DNA of 64,000 bases from Terebella lapidaria (taxonomy: Eukaryota > Annelida > Polychaeta > Terebellida > Terebellidae). Where the stretch lies: the NCBI GenBank assembly GCA_949152475.1, contig OX424563.1, positions 39,318,120 to 39,382,119 on the forward strand, written 5' to 3'. This document shows, one piece after another, positions 1 to 13,300 of this stretch. The notes under the pieces are model-generated. The model searched no databases and had not been told where the DNA came from. It saw only the letters and a list, made by a program, of their open reading frames with translations. How positions within the stretch are numbered: the first letter of the stretch is position 1; the number at the start of each line of letters is the position of its first letter. The position numbers and the translations under genes were made by a program.

Positions 1-934
1 CCACTGTACGATGGACATCTAACGCTCCACCATACGATGGACATGAGATGCTCCACCGTACGATGGACATGTGACGCTCCACCGAATGATGGACATGCGA
101 GGTTCCACCGTAAGATGGACATGTGACGCTCCATCGTACGATAGACATGCGATGCTCCACCGTACGATGGACATGTGATGCTCCACTGTACAATGGACAT
201 GTGACGCTCCACCGTATGATGGACATGCAAGGCTCCACTGTACCATGGACATGTGACACTCCACCGTACGATGGACATGCGACGCTCTACCGTATAATGG
301 ACTAGCGAAGCTCCACCGTAAGATGGACATGTGACGCTCCACCGTACGATGGACATCTGACGCTCCACCGTACGATGGACATGCTATGCTCCAGCGTACG
401 ATAGACATGTGACGCTCCACCGTACGATGGACATGGGACGCTACACCATATAATGGACATGTGACGCTCCACCGTACGATGGACATGAGACGCTCCACCG
501 TATATGGACATGTGACGCTCCACCGTACGATGGACATGTGACGCTCCACTGTATGATGGACATGCAAAGCTCCACTGTACGATGGACATGTGACGCTCCA
601 CCGTACGATGGACATACGAGGCTCCACCGTAAGATGGACATGTGACGCTCCACTGTACAATGGACATGTGACGCTCCACCGTATGATGGACATGCAAGGC
701 TCCACTGTACATTGGACATGGGACGCTCCACCGAATGATGGACATGCGAGGCTCCACCATAAGATGGACATGTGACGCTCCACCGTACGATGGACATGCG
801 ACGCTCCACCGTACGATGGACATGTGACGCTCCACCGAAGGATGGACATGTGATGCTCCACCGAAGGATGGACATGCGAGGCTCCACTGTAAGATGGACA
901 TGTTATGCTCCACCGTACGATGGACATGCGACGC

Positions 935-950
935 TCCATCGTACGATGGA
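935..950. other. Perfect 16-bp palindrome within a variant monomer (representative)
   Basis: TCCATCGTACGATGGA is identical to its reverse complement. It arises wherever the consensus CACCGT is CATCGT; another example is 1143-1158, and many copies exist through the window. In consensus monomers the same dyad has a single mismatched pair (7 of 8 pairs). It could bind a dimeric protein or extrude as a short hairpin; the sequence does not show which, if either, happens. Confidence 0.9.
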
Positions 951-1086
951 CATGGGATGCTCCACCGTATGATGGACATGTGACACTCCACTGTATGATG
1001 GATATGCGATGCTCCACTGTACGATGGACATGTGATGTTCCACCGTACGATGGACATCTGACGCTCCACCGTAGGATGGACATGTG

Positions 1087-1112
1087 ACGCTCCACCGTAC
1101 GATGGACATGTG
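1087..1112 (+). repeat. Reference copy of the satellite monomer
   Basis: This copy matches the majority base at every position as far as I can judge by eye. It contains CGTACG, the centre of a near-perfect 16-bp dyad running from TCCACCGT to ACGATGGA, and ACATGT, a second 6-bp palindrome near the right end. CpGs occur in ACGCT, CCGTA and ACGAT. Frequent variants are GATGCT and GACACT for GACGCT, CACTGT and CACCAT for CACCGT, GTATGA and GTACAA for GTACGA, and CATGCG or CATGCA for CATGTG. The choice of first base is arbitrary because the array is circularly permutable. Confidence 0.95.
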
Positions 1113-3761
1113 ATGCTCCACCGTACGATGGACATGGGATGCTCCATCGTACGATGGACATGTGATGCTCCACCATACGATGGACATGCTATGCTCTACC
1201 ATACGATGGACATGTGACGCTCCACCGTACGATGGACATGAGACGCTCCACCGTACGATCGACATGCGATGTTTCACAGTACGATTGACATGTGATGCTC
1301 CACTGTACGATGGACATCTAACGCTCCACCATACGATGGACATGAGATGCTCCACCGTACGATGGACATGTGACGCTCCACCGAATGATGGACATGCGAG
1401 GTTCCACCGTAAGATGGACATGTGACGCTCCACCGTACGATAGACATGCGATGCTCCACCGTACGATGGACATGTGACGCTCCACTGTACAATGGACATG
1501 TGACGCTCCACCGTATGATGGACATGCAAGGCTCCACTGTACAATGGACATGTGACACTCCACCGTACGATGGACATGCGACACTCTACCGTAGGATGGA
1601 CTAGCGAAGCTCCACCGTACGATGGACATGTGACGCTCCACTGTAAAATGGACATGTGACGCTCCACCGTATGATGGACATGCAAGGCTCCACTGTACAA
1701 TGGACATGTGACACTCCACCGTACGATGGACATGCGACGCTCTACCGTAGGATGGACTAGCGAAGCTCCACCGTAAGATGGACATCTGACGCTCCACCGT
1801 ACGATGGACATGTGATGCTCCACTGTACGATGGACATGTGACGCTCCACCGTACGATGGACATGGGACGCTCCACTGTATGATGGACATGCAAAGCTCCA
1901 CTGTACGATGGACATGTGACGCTCCACCGTACGATGGACATACGAGGCTCCACCGTAAGATGGACATGTGACGCTCCACTGTACAATGGACATGTGACGC
2001 TCCACCGTATGATGGACATGCAAGGCTCCACTGTACAATGGACATGGGACGCTCCACCGAATGATGGACATGCGAGGCTCCACCATAAGATCAACATGTG
2101 ACGCTCCACCGTACGATGGACATGCGACGCTCCACCGTACGATGGACATGTGACGCTCCACCGAAGGATGGACATGTGATGCTCCACCGAAGGATGGACA
2201 TGCGAGGCTCCACTGTAAGATGGACATGTTATGCTCCACCGTACGATGGACATGCGACGCTCCATCGTACGATGGACATGGGATGCTCCACCGTATGATG
2301 GACATGTGACACTCCACTGTACGATGGATATGCGATGCTCCACCGTACGATGGACATGTGATGTTCCACCGTACGATGGACATCTGACGCTCCACCGTAG
2401 GATGGACATGTGACGCTCCACCGTACGATGGACATGTGATGCTCCACCGTACGATGGACATGGGATGCTCCATCGTACGATGGACATGTGATGCTCCACC
2501 ATACGATGGACATGCTATGCTCTACCATACGATGGACATGTGACGCTCCACCGTACGATGGACATGAGACGCTCCACCGTACGATCGACATGCGATGTTT
2601 CACAGTACGATTGACATGTGATGCTCCACTGTACGATGGACATCTAACGCTCCACCATACGATGGACATGAGATGCTCCACCGTACGATGGACATGTGAC
2701 GCTCCACCGAATGATGGACATGCGAGGTTCCACCGTAAGATGGACATGTGACGCTCCACCGTACGATAGACATGCGATGCTCCACCGTACGATGGACATG
2801 TGACGCTCCACTGTACAATGGACATGTGACGCTCCACCGTATGATGGACATGCAAGGCTCCACTGTACAATGGACATGTGACACTCCACCGTACGATGGA
2901 CATGCGACGCTCTACCGTAGGATGGACTAGCGAAGCTCCACCGTACGATGGACATGTGACGCTCCACTGTACAATGGACATGTGACGCTCCACCGTATGA
3001 TGGACATGCAAGGCTCCACTGTACAATGGATATGTGACACTCCACCGTACGATGGACATGCGACGCTCTACCGTAGGATGGACTAGCGAAGCTCCACCGT
3101 AAGATGGACATCTGACGCTCCACCGTACGATGGACATGTGATGCTCCACTGTACGATGGACATGTGACGCTCCACCGTACGATGGACATGGGACGCTCCA
3201 ATGTACGATGGACATGCGACGCTCCACTGTACGATGGACATGCGATGCTCCACTGTACGACGGACATGTGACGCTCCACCTTACGATGGACATCTGACGC
3301 TCCACTGTACGATCGGCATGTGATGCTCCACTGTACAATGCACATGTGACGCTCCACCGTATGATGGACATGCAAGGCTCCACTGTACAATGGACATGTG
3401 ACACTCCACCGTACGATGGACATGCGACGCTCTACCGTAGGATGGACTAGCGAAGCTCCACCGTAAGATGGACATGTGACGCTCCACAGTACGATGGACA
3501 TCTGACGCTCCACCGTACGATGGACATGTGATGCTCCACTGTACGATGGACATGTGATGCTCCACCGTACGATGGACATGGGACGCTCCAATGTACGATG
3601 GACATGCGACGCTCCACTGTACGATGGACATGCGATGCTCCACTGTACGACGGACATGTGACGCTCCACTGTACGACGGACATGTGACGCTCCACTGTAT
3701 GATGGACATGCGAGGTTCCACCGTACGATGGACATGGGATGCTCCATCGTACGATGGACAT

Positions 3762-6359
3762 GTGACGCTCCACCGTACGATCGACATGCGATGCTCCACC
3801 GTACGATGGACATGTGATGCTCCATCGTACGATGGACATCTGACGCTCCACCGTACGATGGACATGCTATGCTCCACCGTACGATGGACATGTGACGCTC
3901 CACCGTACGATGGACATGGGACGCTCCACCGTACAATGGACATGTGACGCTCCATCGTACGATGGACATGTGACGCTATACTGAATGATGGACATGCGAG
4001 GCTCCACCGTAAGATGGACATGTGACGCTCCACCGTATGATGGACATGCGACGCTCAATCGTACGATGGACATGGGATGCTCCACCGTATGATGGACATG
4101 TGACGCTCCACCGTACGATGGACATGTGACGCTCCACTGTATGATGGACATGTGACGCTCCACCGTACGATGGACATGTGACGCTCCACTGTATGATGGA
4201 AATGCAAAGCTCCACTGTACGATGGACATGTGACGCTCCACCGTACGATAGACATACGAGGCTCCATCGTAAGGTGGACATGTGACGCTCCACTGTACAA
4301 TGGACATGTGACGCTCCACCGTATGATGGACATGCAAGGCTCCACTGTACAATGGACATGTGACACTCCACCGTACGATGGACATGCGACGCTCTACCGT
4401 AGGACGGACTAGCGAAGCTCCACCGTAAGATGGACATGTGACGCTCCACAGTACGATGGACATCTGACGCTCCACCGTACGATGGACATGCTATGCTCCA
4501 GCGTACGATAGACATGTGACGCTCCACCGTACGATGGACATGGGACGCTCCACCGTATAATGGACATGTGACGCTCCACCGTACGATGGACATGAGACGC
4601 TCCACCGTATATGGACATGTGACGCTCCACCGTACGATGGACATGTGACGCTCCACTGTATGATGGACATGCAAAGCTCCACTGTACGATGGACATGTGA
4701 CGCTCCACCGTACGATGGACATACGAGGCTCCACCGTAAGATGGACATGTGACACTCCGCTGTACGATGGACATGCGACGCTCCACTGTACGATGGACAT
4801 GTTACGCTCCACCGTACGATGGACATGCGACGCTCCATCGTACGATGGACATGGGATGCTCCACCGTATGATGGACATGTGACACTCCGCTGTACGATGG
4901 ACATGCGACGCTCCACTGTACGATGGACATGTTACGCTCCACCGTACGATGGACATGCGACGCTCCATCGTACGATGGACATGGGATGCTCCACCGTATG
5001 ATGGACATGTGACACTCCACTGTACGATGGATATGCGATGCTCCACCGTACGATGGACATGTGACGCTCCACCGTACGATCGACATGCGATGCTCCACCG
5101 TACGATGGACATGTGATGCTCCATCGTACGATGGACATCTGACGCTCCACCGTACGATGGACATGCTATGCTCCACCGTACGATGGACATGTGACGCTCC
5201 ACCGTACGATGGACATGGGACGCTCCACCGTACAATGGACATGTGACGCTCCATCGTACGATGGACATGTGACGCTATACTGAATGATGGACATGCGAGG
5301 CTCCACCGTAAGATGGACATGTGACGCTCCACCGTATGATGGACATGCGACGCTCAATCGTACGATGGACATGGGATGCTCCACCGTATGATGGACATGT
5401 GACGCTCCACCGTACGATGGACATGTGACGCTCCACTGTATGATGGACATGTGACGCTCCACCGTACGATGGACATGTGACGCTCCACTGTATGATGGAA
5501 ATGCAAAGCTCCACTGTACGATGGACATGTGACGCTCCACCGTACGATAGACATACGAGGCTCCATCGTAAGATGGACATGTGACGCTCCACTGTACAAT
5601 GGACATGTGACGCTCCACCGTATGATGGACATGCAAGGCTCCACTGTACAATGGACATGTGACACTCCACCGTACGATGGACATGCGACGCTCTACCGTA
5701 GGACGGACTAGCGAAGCTCCACCGTAAGATGGACATGTGACGCTCCACAGTACGATGGACATCTGACGCTCCACCGTACGATGGACATGCTATGCTCCAG
5801 CGTACGATAGACATGTGACGCTCCACCGTACGATGGACATGGGACGCTCCACCGTATAATGGACATGTGACGCTCCACCGTACGATGGACATGAGACGCT
5901 CCACCGTATATGGACATGTGACGCTCCACCGTACGATGGACATGTGACGCTCCACTGTATGATGGACATGCAAAGCTCCACTGTACGATGGACATGTGAC
6001 GCTCCACCGTACGATGGACATACGAGGCTCCACCGTAAGATGGACATGTGACACTCCGCTGTACGATGGACATGCGACGCTCCACTGTACGATGGACATG
6101 TTACGCTCCACCGTACGATGGACATGCGACGCTCCATCGTACGATGGACATGGGATGCTCCACCGTATGATGGACATGTGACACTCCGCTGTACGATGGA
6201 CATGCGACGCTCCACTGTACGATGGACATGTTACGCTCCACCGTACGATGGACATGCGACGCTCCATCGTACGATGGACATGGGATGCTCCACCGTATGA
6301 TGGACATGTGACACTCCACTGTACGATGGATATGCGATGCTCCACCGTACGATGGACAT
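3762..6359. repeat. 1299-bp tandem HOR pair (50 monomers, one of 25 bp)
   Basis: Copies 3762-5060 and 5061-6359 follow each other directly. The length is 50 x 26 minus 1 because each carries one GTATATGG monomer (4607 and 5906). Both contain TGGAAATGCAAAG, GGACGGACTAG and the CTCAATCG monomer. The join at 5060/5061 lies after a shared CGTACGATGGACAT, as expected for an in-register exchange between equivalent positions. The copies are almost identical; one difference seen is AAGGTGG against AAGATGG near 4273/5572. Confidence 0.87.
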
Positions 6360-6746
6360 GTGATGTTCCACCGTACGATGGACATCTGACGCTCCACCGT
6401 AGGATGGACATGTGACGCTCCACCGTACGATGGACATGTGATGCTCCACCGTACGATGGACATGGGATGCTCCATCGTACGATGGACAGGTGATGCTCCA
6501 CCATACGATGGACATGCTATGCTCCACCGTACGATGGACATTTGACGCTCCACCGTACGATGGACATGAGACGCTCCACTGTACGATCGACATGCGATGC
6601 TTCACAGTACGATTGACATGTGATGCTCCACTGTACGATGGACATCTAACGCTCCACCATACGATGGACATGAGATGCTCCACCGTACGATGGACATGTG
6701 ACGCTCCACCGAATGATGGACATGCGAGGTTCCACCGTAAGATGGA

Positions 6747-6832
6747 CATGTGACGCTCCACCGTACGATAGACATGCGAGGTTCCACCGTAAGATGGACA
6801 TGTGACGCTCCACCGTACGATAGACATGCGAT
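6747..6832. repeat. 52-bp dimer duplication private to this copy
   Basis: The two-monomer block GAGGTTCCACCGTAAG plus the following GTACGATAGACATG unit occurs twice in succession here and once in the equivalent place near 26,030. It accounts for the 52-bp change in shift between the two long-range blocks. Confidence 0.85.
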
Positions 6833-7329
6833 GCTCCACCGTACGATAGACATGTGATGCTCCACTGTACAATGGACATGTGACGCTCCACCGTATGATG
6901 GACATGCAAGGCTCCACTGTACAATGGACATGTGACACTCCACCGTACGATGGACATGCGACGCTCTACCGTAGGATGGACTAGCGAAGCTCCACCGTAA
7001 GATGGACATGTGACGCTCCACCGTACGATGGACATCTAACGCTCCACCATACGATGGACATGAGATGCTCCACCGTACGATGGACATGTGACGCTCCACC
7101 GAATGATGGACATGCGAGGTTCCACCGTAAGATGGACATGTGACGCTCCACCGTACGATAGACATGCGATGCTCCACCGTACGATGGACATGTGACGCTC
7201 CACTGTACAATGGACATGTGACGCTCCACCGTATGATGGACATGCAAGGCTCCACTGTACAATGGACATGTGACACTCCACCGTACGATGGACATGCGAC
7301 GCTCTACCGTAGGATGGACTAGCGAAGCT

Positions 7330-10300
7330 CCACCGTACGATGGACATGTGACGCTCCACTGTACAATGGACATGTGACGCTCCACCGTATGATGGACATG
7401 CAAGGCTCCACTGTACAATGGACATGTGACACTCCACCGTACGATGGACATGCGACGCTCTACCGTAGGATGGACTAGCGAAGCTCCACCGTAAGATGGA
7501 CATCTGACGCTCCACCGTACGATGGACATGTGATGCTCCACTGTACGATGGACATGTGACGCTCCACCGTACGATGGACATGGGACGCTCCAATGTACGA
7601 TGGACATGCGACGCTCCACTGTACGATGGACATGCGATGCTCCACTGTACGACGGACATGTGACGCTCCACCTTACGATGGACATCTGACGCTCCACTGT
7701 ACGATCGGCATGTGATGCTCCACTGTACAATGCACATGTGACGCTCCACCGTATGATGGACATGCAAGGCTCCACTGTACAATGGACATGTGACACTCCA
7801 CCGTACGATGGACATGCGACGCTCTACCGTAGGATGGACTAGCGAAGCTCCACCGTAAGATGGACATGTGACGCTCCACAGTACGATGGACATCTGACGC
7901 TCCACCGTACGATGGACATGTGATGCTCCACTGTACGATGGACATGTGATGCTCCACCGTACGATGGACATGGGACGCTCCAATGTACGATGGACATGCG
8001 ACGCTCCACTGTACGATGGACATGCGATGCTCCACTGTACGACGGACATGTGACGCTCCACTGTATGATGGACATGCGAGGTTCCACCGTACGATGGACA
8101 TGGGACGCTCCATCGTACGATGGACATGTGACGCTCCACCGTACGATCGACATGCGATGCTCCACCGTACGATGGACATGTGATGCTCCATCGTACGATG
8201 GACATCTGACGCTCCACCGTACGATGGACATGCTATGCTCCACCGTACGATGGACATGTGACGCTCCACCGTACGATGGACATGGGACGCTCCACCGTAC
8301 AATGGACATGTGACGCTCCATCGTACGATGGACATGCGACGCTATACTGAATGATGGACATGCGAGGCTCCACCGTAAGATGGACATGTGACGCTCCACC
8401 GTATGATGGACATGCGACGCTCAATCGTACGATGGACATGGGATGCTCCACCGTATGATGGACATGTGACGCTCCACCGTACGATGGACATGTGACGCTC
8501 CACTGTATGATGGACATGTGACGCTCCACCGTACGATGGACATGTGACGCTCCACTGTATGATGGAAATGCAAAGCTCCACTGTACGATGGACATGTGAC
8601 GCTCCACCGTACAATGGACATACGAGGCTCCATCGTAAGATGGACATGTGACGCTCCACTGTACAATGGACATGTGACGCTCCACCGTATGATGGACATG
8701 CAAGGCTCCACTGTACAATGGACATGTGACACTCCACCGTACGATGGACATGCGACGCTCTACCGTAGGATGGACTAGCGAAGCTCCACCGTAAGATGGA
8801 CATGTGACGCTCCACAGTACGATGGACATCTGACGCTCCACCGTACGATGGACATGCTATGCTCCAGCGTACGATAGACATGTGACGCTCCACCGTACGA
8901 TGGACATGGGACGCTCCACCGTATAATGGACATGTGACGCTCCACCGTACGATGGACATGAGACGCTCCACCGTATATGGACATGTGACGCTCCACCGTA
9001 CGATGGACATGTGACGCTCCACTGTATGATGGACATGCAAAGCTCCACTGTACGATGGACATGTGACGCTCCACCGTACGATGGACATACGAGGCTCCAT
9101 TGTAAGATGGACATGTGACACTCCCTGTACGATGGACATGCGACGCTCCACTGTACGATGGACATGTTACGCTCCACCGTACGATGGATATGCGACGCTC
9201 CATCGTACGATGGACATGGGATGCTCCACCGTATGATGGACATGTGACACTCCGCTGTACGATGGACATGCGACGCTCCACTGTACGATGGACATGTTAC
9301 GCTCCACCGTACGATGGACATGCGACGCTCCATCGTACGATGGACATGGGATGCTCCACCGTATGATGGACATGTGACACTCCACTGTACGATGGATATG
9401 CGATGCTCCACCGTACGATGGACATGTGATGTTCCACCGTACGATGGACATCTGACGCTCCACCGTAGGATGGACATGTGACGCTCCACCGTACGATGGA
9501 CATGTGATGCTCCACCGTACGATGGACATGGGATGCTCCATCGTACGATGGACAGGTGATGCTCCACCATACGATGGACATGCTATGCTCCACCGTACGA
9601 TGGACATTTGACGCTCCACCGTACGATGGACATGAGACGCTCCACCGTACGATCGACATGCGATGCTTCACAGTACGATTGACATGTGATGCTCCACTGT
9701 ACGATGGACATCTAACGCTCCACCATACGATGGACATGAGATGCTCCACCGTACGATGGACATGTGACGCTACACCGAATGATGGACATGCGAGGTTCCA
9801 CCGTAAGATGGACATGTGACGCTCCATCGTACGATAGACATGCGATGCTCCACCGTACGATGGACATGTGATGCTCCACTGTACAATGGACATGTGACGC
9901 TCCACCGTATGATGGACATGCAAGGCTCCACTGTACCATGGACATGTGACACTCCACCGTACGATGGACATGCGACGCTCTACCGTAGGATGGACTAGCG
10001 AAGCTCCACCGTAAGATGGACATGTGACGCTCCACCGTACGATGGACATCTGACGCTCCACCGTACGATGGACATGCTATGCTCCACCGTACGATGGACA
10101 TGGGACGCTACACCATATAATGGACATGTGACGCTCCACCGTACGATGGACATGAGACGCTCCACCGTATATGGACATGTGACGCTCCACCGTACGATGG
10201 ACATGTGACGCTCCACTGTATGATGGACATGCAAAGCTCCACTGTACGATGGACATGTGACGCTCCACCGTACGATGGACATACGAGGCTCCACCGTAAG

Positions 10301-13300
10301 ATGGACATGTGACGCTCCACTGTACAATGGACATGTGACGCTCCACCGTATGATGGACATGCAAGGCTCCACTGTACATTGGACATGGGACGCTCCACCG
10401 AATGATGGACATGCGAGGCTCCACCATAAGATGGACATGTGACGCTCCACCGTACGATGGACATGCGACGCTCCACCGTACGATGGACATGTGACGCTCC
10501 ACCGAAGGATGGACATGTGATGCTCCACCGAAGGATGGACATGCGAGGCTCCACTGTAAGATGGACATGTTATGCTCCACCGTACGATGGACATGCGACG
10601 CTCCATCGTACGATGGACATGGGATGCTCCACCGTATGATGGACATGTGACACTCCACTGTATGATGGATATGCGATGCTCCACCGTATGATGGACATGT
10701 GATGTTCCACCGTACGATGGACATCTGATGCTCCACCGTAGGATGGACATGTGACGCTCCACCGTACGATGGACATGTGATGCTCCACCGTACGATGGAC
10801 ATGGGATGCTCCATCGTACGATGGACATGTGATGCTCCACCATACGATGGACATGCTATGCTCTACCATACGATGGACATGTGATGCTCCACCGTACGAT
10901 GGACATGAGACGCTCCACCGTACGATCGACATGCGATGTTTCACAGTACGATTGACATGTGATGCTCCACTGTACGATGGACATCTAACGCTCCACCATA
11001 CGATGGACATGAGATGCTCCACCGTACGATGGACATGTGACGCTCCACCGAATGATGGACATGCGAGGTTCCACCGTAAGATGGACATGTGACGCTCCAC
11101 CGTACGATAGACATGCGATGCTCCACCGTACGATGGACATGTGACGCTCCACTGTACAATGGACATGTGACGCTCCACCGTATGATGGACATGCAAGGCT
11201 CCACTGTACAATGGACATGTGACACTCCACCGTACGATGGACATGCGACGCTCTACCGTAGGATGGACTAGCGAAGCTCCACCGTACGATGGACATGTGA
11301 CGCTCCACTGTACAATGGACATGTGACGCTCCACCGTATGATGGACATGCAAGGCTCCACTGTACAATGGACATGTGACACTCCACCGTATGATGGACAT
11401 GCGACGCTCTACCGTAGGATGGACTAGCGAAGCTCCACCGTAAGATGGACATCTGACGCTCCACCGTACGATGGACATGTGATGCTCCACTGTACGATGG
11501 ACATGTGACGCTCCACCGTACGATGGACATGGGACGCTCCACTGTATGATGGACATGCAAAGCTCCACTGTACGATGGACATGTGACGCTCCACCGTACG
11601 ATGAACATACGAGGCTCCACCGTAAGATGGACATGTGACGCTCCACTGTACAATGGACATGTGACGCTCCACCGTATGATGGACATGCAAGGCTCCACTG
11701 TACAATGGACATGGGACGCTCCACCGAATGATGGACATGCGAGGCTCCACCATAAGATGGACATGTGACGCTCCACCGTACGATGGACATGCGACGCTCC
11801 ACCGTACGATGGACATGTGACGCTCCACCGAAGGTTGGACATGTGATGCTCCACCGAAGGATGGACATGCGAGGCTCCACTGTAAGATGGACATGTTATG
11901 CTCCACCGTACGATGGACATGCGACGCTCCATCGTACGATGGACATGGGATGCTCCACCGTATGATGGACATGTGACACTCCACTGTACGATGGATATGC
12001 GATGCTCCACCGTACGATGGACATGTGATGTTCCACCGTACGATGGACATCTGACGCTCCACCGTAGGATGGACATGTGACGCTCCACCGTACGATGGAC
12101 ATGTGATGCTCCACCGTACGATGGACATGGGATGCTCCATCGTACGATGGACATGTGATGCTCCACCATACGATGGACATGCTATGCTCTACCATACGAT
12201 GGACATGTGACGCTCCACCGTACGATGGACATGAGATGCTCCACCGTACGATCGACATGCGATGTTTCACAGTACGATTGACATGTGATGCTCCACTGTA
12301 CGATGGACATCTAACGCTCCACCATACGATGGACATGAGATGCTCCACCGTACGATGGACATGTGACGCTCCACCGAATGATGGACATGCGAGGTTCCAC
12401 CGTAAGATGGACATGTGACGCTCCACCGTACGATAGACATGCGATGCTCCACCGTACGATGGACATGTGACGCTCCACTGTACAATGGACATGTGACGCT
12501 CCACCGTATGATGGACATGCAAGGCTCCACTGTACAATGGACATGTGACACTCCACCGTACGATGGACATGCGACGCTCTACCGTAGGATGGACTAGCGA
12601 AGCTCCACCGTAAGATGGACATCTGACGCTCCACCGTACGATGGACATGTGATGCTCCACTGTACGATGGACATGTGACGCTCCACCGTACGATGGACAT
12701 GGGACGCTCCAATGTACGATGGACATGCGACGCTCCACTGTACGATGGACATGCGATGCTCCACTGTACGACGGACATGTGACGCTCCACCTTACGATGG
12801 ACATCTGACGCTCCACTGTACGATCGGCATGTGATGCTCCACTGTACAATGCACATGTGACGCTCCACCGTATGATGGACATGCAAGGCTCCACTGTACA
12901 ATGGACATGTGACACTCCACCGTACGATGGACATGCGACGCTCTACCGTAGGATGGACTAGCGAAGCTCCACCGTAAGATGGACATGTGACGCTCCACAG
13001 TACGATGGACATCTGACGCTCCACCGTACGATGGACATGTGATGCTCCACTGTACGATGGACATGTGATGCTCCACCGTACGATGGACATGGGACGCTCC
13101 AATGTACGATGGACATGCGACGCTCCACTGTACGATGGACATGCGATGCTCCACTGTACGACGGACATGTGACGCTCCACTGTATGATGGACATGCGAGG
13201 TTCCACCGTACGATGGACATGGGACGCTCCATCGTACGATGGACATGTGACGCTCCACCGTACGATCGACATGCGATGCTCCACCGTACGATGGACATGT

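Larger units (their letters stand above)
1..1604. repeat. HOR segment with a colinear copy at 14,813-16,416
   Basis: The left edge of the window starts mid-HOR. Bases 1-1604 match 14,813-16,416 at a constant shift of 14,812 with no insertion or deletion that I can see. Shared landmarks are the 25-bp monomer (GTATATGG at 500 and 15,312), the TTTCACAG monomer near 1267 and 16,082, and the GGACTAGCGAAG monomer ending the segment. Its first 300 bases also match about 1300-1600 at a shift of 1299. No gene is present. Confidence 0.8.
545..3196. repeat. 1326-bp (51-monomer) tandem HOR pair
   Basis: Bases 545-1870 and 1871-3196 are successive copies of a 1326-bp unit, exactly 51 monomers. Landmarks at 590, 772, 905, 1162, 1422 and 1757 recur 1326 bp later. 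The pair contains the TTTCACAG monomer (near 1267 and 2593) and the doubled 156-bp hexamer ending with TAG at 1604/1760 and 2930/3086. Homology stops near 3196, where the second copy reads CAATGTACG instead of CACTGTATG. A private change (CTGTAAAATGG near 1640) marks one copy. The array here has the subfamily A signature described in the findings. Confidence 0.85.
905..9320. repeat. 8.4-kb HOR block, left copy of a long-range duplication
   Basis: This block is colinear with 20,318-28,551. The shift is 19,413 bp up to about 3.0 kb, 19,257 bp to 3.64 kb, 19,231 bp to about 4.1 kb, 19,283 bp to 6.75 kb and 19,231 bp to the right end. Each step is a whole repeat: one hexamer (156 bp) extra here, one monomer extra near 3660, one dimer fewer near 4.1 kb and one dimer extra near 6.8 kb. 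Shared private variants include GGACGGACTAG (near 4402, 5701, 23,684 and 24,983) and the 25-bp CTCCCTG monomer (9121 and 28,352). Homology ends where 9320 continues GCGACGCTCCATC but 28,551 continues CTGACG. Confidence 0.85.

Noticed and set aside
935-950. Palindromes as intrinsic transcription terminators or operators
   Set aside because: The dyad has no loop-and-U-tract arrangement and is repeated in every monomer with no gene to regulate.
1592-1610. GGACTAGCGAAG segments as insertion-element ends or att sites
   Set aside because: They are ordinary 26-bp monomers with several substitutions, in register with their neighbours, and no other sequence lies between successive copies.
7990-8313. 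Forward-strand open frames of 60-118 codons (for example 107 codons here), recurring through the window
   Set aside because: They run between ATGTGA or GGACTAG variant monomers and disappear when a monomer changes. They overlap the reverse frames completely and show no independent coding signal.
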